Position numbers and translations under genes: made by a program. Shown here in pieces: positions 1-6,916 of a DNA stretch of 42,298 nucleotides. The stretch is from Hyphomicrobiales bacterium (GTDB taxonomy: Bacteria > Pseudomonadota > Alphaproteobacteria > Rhizobiales > Beijerinckiaceae). The notes under the pieces were generated by a model, which worked only from the letters and a program-made list of their open reading frames with translations, was not told where the DNA came from and searched no databases. Location of the stretch: assembly GCA_027489275.1 (NCBI GenBank), contig JAIYAB010000215.1, forward strand, positions 1-42,298, read 5' to 3'. Position 1 is the stretch's first letter, and each line of letters starts with the position of its first letter.

Positions 1-1
1 C

Positions 2-256
2 GCGGTCATCGCCATCAACGGCAACCCGCCGCGCGACACCATGCTGGCGTCGAAGGCGAAGCCGAAGCCGACGATGGTCGCGTCCGCCCGCACCGCGAAA
101 CCCGTCGCCGTGGCCGCCGCGCCGGCGCGGCCGGCCGCCGCCGTGGCCGCGACGCGCGCGCCCACGGGCGCGGCGCTCGGCTACGCGCCCGTGCCACGGT
201 CGTTCGAGCCGCTCGAGGTGTGGGCGCGCAACCCGGGCGGCTGGTCGCTGCGCTGA
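2..256 (+). CDS. C-terminal fragment of an unrecognised protein (5' end outside window)
   Basis: The reading frame is open from the left edge to a TGA at 254-256, giving about 84 residues. The fragment starts AVIAINGNPP, passes through an Ala/Pro/Lys-rich low-complexity stretch (roughly residues 18-58) and ends in a short ordered tail FEPLEVWARNPGGWSLR. Low-complexity Ala/Pro linkers near the C-terminus are common in exported or cell-wall proteins of this group, but no domain is visible here and I do not assign a function. An internal ATG at 41 exists, but the frame continues upstream with plausible protein sequence, so the gene probably starts before the window. Confidence 0.5.
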   Translation, partial: AVIAINGNPPRDTMLASKAKPKPTMVASARTAKPVAVAAAPARPAAAVAATRAPTGAALGYAPVPRSFEPLEVWARNPGGWSLR

Positions 257-333
257 GCACCCCACGTCCGCGTGCCAAACTGCGCGGCATGGTCTAGAGT
301 AGCGACCGACGTGTCGCCACGATGGGGCTCCGC

Positions 334-525
334 ATGCGCGGCTGGATCGGCGAGGAGGAGGACGAGCACGACCGTCGCATGACGGTGAACCTGCTCGTGA
401 TGATCCTGTGCCTCCTCCTGCTCGGCGCCGGGCTGTTCCTCACCGAGGCGATCCACCGCGCCAGCAAGATCCAGGACTGCTTCGAGGCGGGGCGGCGGGC
501 CTGCGTCTCGCAGGGCGTGCGCTGA
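334..525 (+). CDS. Small single-pass membrane protein, unknown function
   Basis: A short protein with one strongly hydrophobic segment (NLLVMILCLLLLGAGLFL) followed by a charged tail that carries two cysteines (QDCFEAGRRAC). That layout suggests an inner-membrane miniprotein of unknown role. The start is uncertain: in-frame ATGs lie at 322, 334 and 379. A perfect GAGGAGGAG lies at 352-360 but is about 18 bases from the ATG at 379, too far for a normal ribosome binding site. The 334 start adds a charged N-terminus (RGWIGEEEDEHDRR). The hydrophobic core and tail are the same whichever start is used. It stands alone between two plus-strand genes. Confidence 0.5.
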   Translation: MRGWIGEEEDEHDRRMTVNLLVMILCLLLLGAGLFLTEAIHRASKIQDCFEAGRRACVSQGVR

Positions 526-626
526 CCCGGGCGGCAGACCGTCCGGCCGCGTTGCAGCCTCGACGCCGCGCCCCGGTTGTGGCACGCTTCCTGCCTCGCT
601 CGGCCGGGGCCGAGCCAAGACATGCC

Positions 627-1430
627 ATGACGTCCGTGACCGCGACTGAAGCGACAGAAAAGCCCGTCCTGATCGTCCTTCACCAGGAGCATTCCACTCC
701 GGGGCGGGTGGGCCGTCTTCTGGTGGAGCGGGGCTACCGCCTCGAGATCAAGCGCCCGCCGCTCGGCTGCGTGCTGCCCGAGACGCCGGACCATTACGCC
801 GGGGTCGTCGTCTTCGGCGGGCCGATGAGCGCGAACGACGAGCATGACTGGCTGCGCCGCCAGACCGACTGGATCGGCTGCGTGCTGAAGGCGGGGACGC
901 CCTATCTCGGCCTGTGCCTCGGCGCGCAGATGCTGGCGCGCCACCTCGGCGCGCGCGTCGCCCCGCACGGGCAGGGCCACGCCGAGATCGGCTACTACCC
1001 GATCCGCCCGACGCAGGCCGGCGCGAGCCTCGCCGACGAGCTGGGCGTCGCCTGGCCGGGTTCCGTCTACCAGTGGCACCGCGAGGGCTTCGATCTTCCC
1101 CGCGGGGCGCAGGCGCTGGCCGAGGGGGAGATCTTTCCGAACCAGGCCTTCCGCGTCGGCGAACGCGCCTACGGCCTGCAGTTCCACCCGGAAGTGACCT
1201 ACGCGATGATGTGCCGCTGGACGGTGCGCGCGCACGAGCGGATGGCGATGCCCGGCGCCCGCACCCGCGCCGAACACCTCGAGGGCTGGTACCTGCACGA
1301 CCCGGCGGTCCGCCGGTTTCTCGACGCGTTTCTCGATCACTGGCTCGCGCCGCCGGCTGCGGGCGAGGGGCGCTCTCAGCCCATCGCCCTGGCATCGGCG
1401 GGCGGGGCCATGCCGGAGACCTGCCCATGA
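627..1430 (+). CDS. Class I glutamine amidotransferase (GMP-synthase-like GATase1)
   Basis: A 267-residue cytosolic protein with the glutamine amidotransferase fold. The nucleophile motif GLCLGAQ puts the catalytic cysteine at residue 97, and QFHPEV gives the His187/Glu189 pair, so the triad is complete. The FGGPMS loop typical of GMP-synthase-like GATases is also present. It has no synthetase domain, so it belongs to the free-standing class used to release ammonia from glutamine or to hydrolyse gamma-glutamyl compounds; the substrate cannot be read from sequence. The ATG at 627 is preferred because upstream in-frame sequence is Arg/Ala-rich and not protein-like. Its stop overlaps the start of the next gene (ATGA), indicating translational coupling. 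Confidence 0.88.
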   Translation: MTSVTATEATEKPVLIVLHQEHSTPGRVGRLLVERGYRLEIKRPPLGCVLPETPDHYAGVVVFGGPMSANDEHDWLRRQTDWIGCVLKAGTPYLGLCLGAQMLARHLGARVAPHGQGHAEIGYYPIRPTQAGASLADELGVAWPGSVYQWHREGFDLPRGAQALAEGEIFPNQAFRVGERAYGLQFHPEVTYAMMCRWTVRAHERMAMPGARTRAEHLEGWYLHDPAVRRFLDAFLDHWLAPPAAGEGRSQPIALASAGGAMPETCP

Positions 1431-1753
1431 AGCCCGTCACGACGATCGCCGCCCTTGCCCTGCTCGGCCTGGCCGCATCCATGGGGCCGGCCGTCGCCGA
1501 CTCGATCGACGGCAACTGGTGCAACGCCGCCGGCACGCGCCAAATGCAGATCGCCGGCACCTCCATCGTCACCCCGGGCGGCCGCAAGATCGAGGGGCGC
1601 TACGCGCGCCACTCCTTCACCTACGCGGCGCCTGAGGGAGAGGCCGCGCCCGGCGCCACCGTGGTCCTGCAGTTGCTGCACGAGAACCAGATCCGCTCCG
1701 GCGGCGGCGACCAGCCGGTCGACCTTTGGCACCGCTGCGAGCAGACGAGCTGA
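1427..1753 (+). CDS. Small exported protein of unknown function
   Basis: A 108-residue protein with a clear Sec signal peptide (MKPVTTIAALALLGLAASMGPAVA, cleavage near residue 24). The mature part of about 84 residues begins DSIDGNWCNAAG. It is short, beta-rich in appearance and has two cysteines (GNWC and WHRC) that could form a disulfide in the periplasm. Patterns such as IDGNWC and a final LWHRC resemble small conserved periplasmic proteins of alphaproteobacteria, but I cannot name a family. A GGAGA lies eight bases upstream of the ATG, and the ATG overlaps the stop of the amidotransferase gene by four bases, so the two are probably co-translated. Confidence 0.75.
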   Translation: MKPVTTIAALALLGLAASMGPAVADSIDGNWCNAAGTRQMQIAGTSIVTPGGRKIEGRYARHSFTYAAPEGEAAPGATVVLQLLHENQIRSGGGDQPVDLWHRCEQTS

Positions 1754-1756
1754 CGT

Positions 1757-2179
1757 TCAGCGTCCGGTCCGGCGCAGCAGGGCGAGGATCGCGAGGGCGC
1801 CGAGCGCCCACGTGCCGTTGATGACGAGGCCGGTCGCCAGGCGCGCGGCCGAAAGGTCCGCCGGCGGACGTCCCTTGAGCGGACCGACGACGTACCAGCC
1901 GACGAGGGTGGTCGCGAGACCGAAGAGCACGGCCGGGACCGCCCATCGCATCCAGCCCTGGCCCATCCGGCCGGCGAGCCACGCCAGCGGGATGCCCCAC
2001 ACGCCGCCCCAGAACGCCAGCGACAGCACCTGCGGGATGCCCAGCGGAGGCACCGGCCGCGTCGACCAGCCCGTCGCGCCGGGCAGCAGGCCGAGCGCGC
2101 CGCCCGCCGCGATGACGGCCTGGTGCGCCGTGAGCACGGCGAGGAACCCGGCGATGAAGCCGGTCAGAACGTGTCGCAT
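1757..2179 (-). CDS. Four-helix integral membrane protein, unknown function
   Basis: A 140-residue hydrophobic protein with about four transmembrane segments (near residues 5-30, 48-70, 80-98 and 116-135), joined by short loops rich in Arg and Gly. No catalytic motif is seen. It starts at an ATG preceded by a good GGAGGAG six bases away. The gene lies convergent to the exported protein ending at 1753, only three bases from it, and divergent from the small gene at 2336. Two pieces, GGALGLLPGATGW and a C-terminal NGTWALGALAILALL, suggest a conserved DUF-type membrane family, but I do not recognise it. Confidence 0.7.
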   Translation of the reverse strand: MRHVLTGFIAGFLAVLTAHQAVIAAGGALGLLPGATGWSTRPVPPLGIPQVLSLAFWGGVWGIPLAWLAGRMGQGWMRWAVPAVLFGLATTLVGWYVVGPLKGRPPADLSAARLATGLVINGTWALGALAILALLRRTGR

Positions 2180-2250
2180 CCTGCTCCTCCGAAGACCTTC
2201 TTGCCCCGTCGGGACAACCGTTGCGGGAGAAGGCGGGCAAGCGCCCCTCC

Positions 2251-2271
2251 GGAAACTTCCCTACGGTTTCC
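2251..2271. promoter_or_regulatory. Inverted repeat GGAAAC-N9-GTTTCC in a divergent promoter region
   Basis: The 156-base space between the divergent genes at 2179 (minus) and 2336 (plus) holds a perfect six-base inverted repeat, GGAAAC at 2251-2256 and GTTTCC at 2266-2271, with a nine-base spacer. Such a dyad in a divergent region could be an operator. GGAAAC also resembles the -35 element of alphaproteobacterial EcfG promoters, but no matching -10 is seen at 16-17 bases. The function is inferred from position only. Confidence 0.3.
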
Positions 2272-2335
2272 CACCATCTGGAAAGCGCTGCAACGATTTC
2301 AGACAGTCGCCGCACGACGAAGGAGGGCTGTCGAC

Positions 2336-2503
2336 ATGATGAACGGCAATACCGCCGAGCCGCGGTTGCGAACGACACGTCGGCTGCTCAACGTCCTCAC
2401 CGTGGCCATCTATGTTCTCGCCGCGACGCAGGCCTTCCGCAGCGTTCTCGCCGATGCCGCCTCACCCCTGACACAGATCACCGCGAGCTTGACCACGCGG
2501 TAG
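2336..2503 (+). CDS. Very small membrane protein, unknown function
   Basis: A 55-residue protein with one central hydrophobic segment (LLNVLTVAIYVLAATQAF) flanked by an Arg-rich N-terminus and a polar C-terminal tail. The case for a real gene is the excellent ribosome binding site AGGAGG at 2321-2326, nine bases before the ATG at 2336, and a TAG stop followed closely by the UspA gene. It is probably a single-pass inner-membrane miniprotein. No family recognised. It may share a transcript with the UspA gene 62 bases downstream. Confidence 0.55.
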   Translation: MMNGNTAEPRLRTTRRLLNVLTVAIYVLAATQAFRSVLADAASPLTQITASLTTR

Positions 2504-2565
2504 CCCCTTCCACCTTCCCCGGGCGGTGCTATCCTGATTGTGCATCGCATCATGGGAGGTCGATC

Positions 2566-3399
2566 ATGAAGGCCGTATTCGTTCCGATCGACGATCCGGA
2601 AATCTCCAGGCCGATCTTCGACGCCGGAATCCTTTTCGCCCGGCAGCTCGGCAGCTATGTCGAGGGCGCGGCGACGCTTCCCGTGCTCGACAACTACATC
2701 GTCGGCGAGATGGTGCCGCTGTGGCCGCCGCAGCAGCGCAGCATGGGCGACATCGCGCGGGACGCGCGCGACGCCTTCGTCGCCGCCATCGGGCGCGCGG
2801 GGATCCCGGTGCACACCGGCCTCGGCGAGGGACCCTCCTATGGCTGGCACGAGGCGCCGCTGCTCGGCGACGGGGCCGTCGCCGCCCGGGCGCGCATCTT
2901 CGACATCACCGTCGTCGGCCGCCCCTCGGCGAGCGCCGCCGGACCCCGGCTCTCCCTGCTGGAGACGATCGTCTTCGAGAGCGGCCGACCCTTGCTGATC
3001 GCCCCGCCCGACTTCCAGGGCGGCGCCATCGGCGAGACGGTCGTCATCGCCTGGAACAGCAGCACCGAGACCGCGCGCTGCATCGGCCTCGGCATGCAGC
3101 TCCTGCAACGGGCCAAGGCCGTGCACGTCCTCACGGTCGAGGGCGGTTCCGTCCCCGGACCGAGCGGCGCCGACCTGGCGCGGCTGCTGCGGCTCGACGG
3201 CGTGAAGGCGGAGGAGATCACCGTGTCCGGCAAGGGCCGCACCACGGGCGAGATGATTCTCGCCCATTGCGACAGCGTCGGTGCGGACCTGCTCATCAAG
3301 GGCGCCTACACCCAGAGCCGCCTGCGGCAGATGATCTTCGGCGGCGCGACGAGCCACGTCCTGGCCCACGCCCGCCTGCCGGTGTTCATGGCGCACTGA
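2566..3399 (+). CDS. UspA-family universal stress protein
   Basis: A 277-residue cytosolic protein starting MKAVFVPIDD, the usual first strand of a Usp domain. The length fits two tandem Usp domains: a degenerate one at residues 1-140 and a better conserved one from about 155, which opens GETVVIAWNSSTETARC. Near the C-terminus, residues GAYTQSRLRQMIFGGATSH correspond to the nucleotide-binding loop, but the usual second glycine is replaced by Thr, so ATP binding may be altered. Usp proteins act in stress survival; no specific role can be read here. GGGAGG at 2554-2559 serves the ATG at 2566. The 3' end overlaps the convergent thiQ by 14 bases. Confidence 0.85.
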   Translation: MKAVFVPIDDPEISRPIFDAGILFARQLGSYVEGAATLPVLDNYIVGEMVPLWPPQQRSMGDIARDARDAFVAAIGRAGIPVHTGLGEGPSYGWHEAPLLGDGAVAARARIFDITVVGRPSASAAGPRLSLLETIVFESGRPLLIAPPDFQGGAIGETVVIAWNSSTETARCIGLGMQLLQRAKAVHVLTVEGGSVPGPSGADLARLLRLDGVKAEEITVSGKGRTTGEMILAHCDSVGADLLIKGAYTQSRLRQMIFGGATSHVLAHARLPVFMAH

Positions 3400-4111
3400 C
3401 GGCGGCGCCGGAAGCCCGACGCCCGAGAAAGCGGACGACGAGCGGATCGTCCGAGCCCAGGATCGCCGCAGGCGGTCCTGCCGCCCGGATCCGCCCTTCC
3501 GCCACGAAGGCCATGGAATCGGCGAGCCCGGCGACGTCGTCGGGCGTGTGGATCGACATCAGCACAGTCAGGCCGTGCTCGCGGCGCAGCGCGTCGACGA
3601 GGTCGAGCATGTCGCGGCGCAGGCCAGGGTCGAGGGCCGCGAAGGCTTCGTCGAGGAGCATCAGCGGGCGGCGCATCACCAGCGCCCGGGCCAGCGCGAC
3701 ACGCTGGCGTTCGCCGCCGGAGAGATCGGCCGGCCTGCGGCCGTCCATGCCGGCGAGCCCGACGCGCGCGAGGACCGACGCGACGGCCTCGCGGTCGGCC
3801 GGCGACAGGCGCAGGTCGGGCCGGATGCCGAGCCCCACATTGGCGGCGGCGTCGAGATGGGGAAACAGGTTCCAGTCCTGGAACAGCATCGAGACCGGCC
3901 GCCGCGCCGGGGCGAGCGGCAGCAGGTCGACGCCATCGAAGGTCATGCTCCCCGCCGCGACGGGCTCGAAGCCCGCGATGGCGGAGAGCAGCGTCGTCTT
4001 GCCGCCGCCCGAGGGGCCGACGAGGGCGCACAGACTGCCGCGCGGCACGTCGAGCGTGTAGCGGCAGTCGAAGCCGGGGTAGGAGACGAGGACGTCACGC
4101 AGCGCGAGCAT
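3386..4111 (-). CDS. thiQ: Thiamine/TPP ABC importer, ATP-binding protein ThiQ
   Basis: The 241-residue ATPase of the thiamine importer. Walker A (GPSGGGKTT, residues 32-40), the signature LSGGE (129-133), Walker B LMLLDE (149-154) and the switch histidine in SIHTPDD (187) are all present. The short length without a C-terminal TOBE domain fits ThiQ rather than a polyamine-type ATPase. I start at the ATG at 4111 (MLALRDV) rather than further upstream, because GGGAGAG lies just before it and the upstream codons do not align with the family. It overlaps the end of thiP by 17 bases. Third gene of the riboswitch-controlled thiBPQ operon. Confidence 0.93.
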   Translation of the reverse strand: MLALRDVLVSYPGFDCRYTLDVPRGSLCALVGPSGGGKTTLLSAIAGFEPVAAGSMTFDGVDLLPLAPARRPVSMLFQDWNLFPHLDAAANVGLGIRPDLRLSPADREAVASVLARVGLAGMDGRRPADLSGGERQRVALARALVMRRPLMLLDEAFAALDPGLRRDMLDLVDALRREHGLTVLMSIHTPDDVAGLADSMAFVAEGRIRAAGPPAAILGSDDPLVVRFLGRRASGAAVSAP

Positions 4112-5669
4112 CCGCGTCTCTCCCTGTCTGGGCGATGAGGGCGAGGGCAAACACCACCGCGGTCAGCAACATGGCCACCGCCGCCGCCTCCTCCATCCGG
4201 TAGGCGCCGAGGCGCTGGTAGAGGAGCAGCGGCAGCGTCGTCAACTCGCTCCCGCCGAAGAAGGCGATCACGCCGAGATCGCCCATCGAGAGCGCCGCCG
4301 CGGTCGCCAGTGCGCCGAAGAGCGACCCACGCAGCAGCGGCCAGTCGACAAGGCGCAGCCGGCCGATCCCATCGATGCCGAGACTGTCCGCCAGCCGGCC
4401 GTGGCGCTCCTGCGCGAGGGCGAGCGGCGGCTCAAGCAGGCGCATGGCGAAGGGCAGCGCCATGAGCGCGTTGACGACCACCACCATCGGCACCCCCATG
4501 GTCGACGCGTCGACATGCCCGCGCAGCACCACGTAGAGCCCGGCTACCAGCGTGAAGGGCGGCAGCGCCAGCGGCGCGAAGGCGATCCCGGCGTAGAGAC
4601 CCGCGGCCCGCGGCCGCCGCCGGCGCGTCCGCAGGTCGCGCGCCGACAGCGCCAGCGCGAGCGCCAGTCCCACCGCCGTCACGGCGGCGGCCGCCGCGAT
4701 GGCGACGCTCGTCCCGGCGGCGCGCAGGACGTCGGCCTGCAGCAGGCTCGACACCGCCGCGAACCCGGCGAGGATCGAGGCGACCGGCGGGGCAAGAAAG
4801 GCGAGCGCGATGGCGAGCACGACACCGTCGATCGTCCTCAGGGCCGGCGAGGCCAGGTCGGGCCGCAGCGCGTGGCGATTGGCGCCGGCGCTCTCCCCGC
4901 CGCGCCGGGACGCCAGCACGAAGGCGGCGGCCAGCAGGCCGCCGAGCCCGAGTTGCAGGGCCGAGAGCAGGGCGGCGCGGCCGAAGTCGGCGTCGAGGCG
5001 GAGGGCCTCGTAGATCGCCACCTCGAGCGTCGCCCGGTCCGGCCCTCCGCCCAGCGCCAGCACCACCGCGAAACTCGTGAAGCAGAGCAGGAAGACCAGC
5101 GTCGCCAGCGCCGGCGTCTCGCGCGCCAGCACCGGTGCGTCGAGGCATCGGAACGTCGCCGCCGGCGTCAGGCCGAGATGGGCGGCGAGCCGCCACGATT
5201 CCGGCGGCTGCGCCTCCAGCGCCCGCAGGTACACCCGCGCGCAGAACGGCGCGTTGAGGAAGACGTGGGCGATCAGGATGCCGGGCAGGCCGTAGAGCCA
5301 TGAGCCGGCGTCCCACCCGAGGGCCGCGAGCGCGCTGCCGAGCCAGCCCGACCGGCCGAACACGGCGACGACGGCAAACACCACGACCACCGCCGGCAGC
5401 ACCGTCGCCGTCGCCAGCAGCCCGAGCAGGGCGCCCCGGCCGGGAAAAGCCTGCCGGCGCAGCAGCGCGAGCGCGAGCGCCGCTCCCAGCAGCAGGGACA
5501 GCACGGTCGAGAGGCCGGCCTGCAGCAGCGAGAACCGGATGATGCGGTGCAGATAAGGGCTGGCGAGGACGGCCGTGTCGATCCCCTCGCCGGCCCGCAC
5601 GAGGCCCCACAGGGCGACGAAGACCACGCCGACCACGAGCGCCGAGGCTGCGAGGCCGGCGAGGCGCAT
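4095..5669 (-). CDS. thiP: Thiamine/TPP ABC importer, fused permease ThiP
   Basis: A 524-residue membrane protein made of two fused permease halves with about twelve transmembrane segments in total, the arrangement known for ThiP. The first half carries the EAA-loop region LRALEAQPPESWRLAAHLGL and the second half has QERHGRLADSLGIDG. It forms the channel for thiamine or TPP delivered by ThiB and is driven by ThiQ. A longer reading frame exists upstream, but it would run into thiB; the ATG at 5669 (MRLAGLAASALVV) begins directly at the first helix and lies 43 bases after the thiB stop. Confidence 0.93.
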   Translation of the reverse strand: MRLAGLAASALVVGVVFVALWGLVRAGEGIDTAVLASPYLHRIIRFSLLQAGLSTVLSLLLGAALALALLRRQAFPGRGALLGLLATATVLPAVVVVFAVVAVFGRSGWLGSALAALGWDAGSWLYGLPGILIAHVFLNAPFCARVYLRALEAQPPESWRLAAHLGLTPAATFRCLDAPVLARETPALATLVFLLCFTSFAVVLALGGGPDRATLEVAIYEALRLDADFGRAALLSALQLGLGGLLAAAFVLASRRGGESAGANRHALRPDLASPALRTIDGVVLAIALAFLAPPVASILAGFAAVSSLLQADVLRAAGTSVAIAAAAAVTAVGLALALALSARDLRTRRRRPRAAGLYAGIAFAPLALPPFTLVAGLYVVLRGHVDASTMGVPMVVVVNALMALPFAMRLLEPPLALAQERHGRLADSLGIDGIGRLRLVDWPLLRGSLFGALATAAALSMGDLGVIAFFGGSELTTLPLLLYQRLGAYRMEEAAAVAMLLTAVVFALALIAQTGRDADARAA

Positions 5670-5712
5670 GGCCGGGTCCGCGCCGTTCAGCGCGATGGCC
5701 GCCGGTAAGGGC

Positions 5713-6759
5713 CTAGCGCGCCGGCGCCGCCAGCCACTCGTCGATCCAGCCGCGACGGCCGTCGCGCACCTTCGCAAAGTCGATGAGCAGTCCCTTCGCC
5801 GGCTTGGCGAGGTTGGCGAAGGAGGCCGGCAGGCCGGCGGCGGGCGTCTTGACCGGGTACATCCAGTTCCCCTCCGGCATCAGCTCCTGGAACCGCTCGG
5901 AGAGCACGAAGTCGATGAACTTTGCGGCCAGCTCGGGCTGCTTCGCGGTCCGCATGGCGGCGGCGAGTTCGACATGGAGGTAGTTGCCCTCGGCGAAGGC
6001 GACCGCCTTGTACTGCGTCTTCTTCTCGGCCGCGATGTGGTAGGCGGGCGAGGTGGTGTAGCTCAGCACCATGTCCGCCTCGCCCTTCAGGAACAGGCCG
6101 TAGGCCTCCGACCAGCCTTTGGTGAAGGTGACGATGCGTGGCCGCAGCTTGGTCCAGGCCGGGCCGGCCTGGTCGCCGTAGACCTCCTTCATCCACAACA
6201 GGAAGCCGAGCCCGGGCGCGCTCGTGCGCGGGTCCTGCACGATGATGCGCGGGCCGGACGGGTCGTCGACCAGGGCGCGCAGGCTCTGCGGCGGGGTCTT
6301 CAGCTTCGTCTCGTCGTAGACGAAGGCGAGGTAGCCCCAGTCGAAGGGAACGAAGGTCCGGCTCGACCACGCCACCGGCATGTCGAGCGCAGGCAGGGAG
6401 CGCCCGTGCGGCGCGAGCAGCCCGGTGGCCTCGGCCTCGCCGGCGAGGTTCGCGTCGAGCCCGAGCACGACGTCGGCGCGCGAGCTTTCGCCGTCGAGCT
6501 TCATGCGCGACAGGATGCCGCCGGAGTCGTCGGAGGTCAGCCACGCCAGCGTGCAGCCGCAGGTCTCCTCGAAGCGCTCCTTGAGCGCCTTGCCCGGCCC
6601 GTACTTCCCGACGAAGGACGAGTAGGTGTGCACGGTCAGCGTCGGCTTGTCCTGCGCCGCCGCCGGGGCGACGAGCGCGCCGCCGACGACGAGCGACGCG
6701 AGCAGGCCGCGCGACAGGCGCGTGGCAACGGACAGAATCGTGGCGATTTGGTTCTTCAT
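5713..6759 (-). CDS. thiB: Thiamine/TPP-binding periplasmic protein ThiB
   Basis: A 348-residue periplasmic binding protein with a signal peptide ending near residue 35 (VAPAAAQ). The mature start LTVHTYSSF and later SDDSGGILSRMKLDGE and TFVPFDWGYLAFVYDE match the ThiB family of iron/thiamine-type binding proteins. It captures thiamine and its phosphates in the periplasm for ThiPQ. I use the ATG at 6759 (MKNQIATIL): an upstream in-frame ATG at 6813 lies inside the TPP riboswitch and would translate the aptamer. The likely Shine-Dalgarno, GGAGGGA, is itself the 3' strand of the riboswitch P1 helix, eight bases before the ATG. Confidence 0.94.
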   Translation of the reverse strand: MKNQIATILSVATRLSRGLLASLVVGGALVAPAAAQDKPTLTVHTYSSFVGKYGPGKALKERFEETCGCTLAWLTSDDSGGILSRMKLDGESSRADVVLGLDANLAGEAEATGLLAPHGRSLPALDMPVAWSSRTFVPFDWGYLAFVYDETKLKTPPQSLRALVDDPSGPRIIVQDPRTSAPGLGFLLWMKEVYGDQAGPAWTKLRPRIVTFTKGWSEAYGLFLKGEADMVLSYTTSPAYHIAAEKKTQYKAVAFAEGNYLHVELAAAMRTAKQPELAAKFIDFVLSERFQELMPEGNWMYPVKTPAAGLPASFANLAKPAKGLLIDFAKVRDGRRGWIDEWLAAPAR

Positions 6760-6765
6760 CCTCAG

Positions 6766-6855
6766 TCCCTCCGCCGGCATGACCCGGATCAGGTTCGTCG
6801 GGTTGGCGACCATCGCCTCTCAGCTCTCTTGGAGCACCCCGTGAGCGGGGAGAGA
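6766..6855 (-). ncRNA. TPP riboswitch (THI element) upstream of thiB
   Basis: Read on the minus strand, the leader holds the conserved TPP aptamer blocks in order: GGGGTGCTC, then GCTGAGA, then ACCCGACGAACCTGATC, then CCGGGTCATGCCGGCGGAGG. These are the pyrimidine- and pyrophosphate-sensor arms known from the THI element. The 3' P1 strand contains GGAGGGA, which is also the only ribosome binding site for thiB. When TPP closes P1, translation of thiBPQ should be blocked. No separate terminator hairpin with a U-run is visible between the aptamer and the start codon, so control by hiding the ribosome binding site is the simplest model. Confidence 0.95.
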
Positions 6856-6916
6856 TTTAGCCGGAGCCACGAGCCGGTGCAAGCGGGAGCGGACGCGGCG
6901 CGCCGCTGCGGTGACG

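Noticed and set aside
6760-6813. In-frame upstream ATGs that would lengthen ThiB by 18 residues
   Set aside because: They lie inside the TPP aptamer; the residues simply translate conserved riboswitch bases, and the signal peptide begins properly at 6759.
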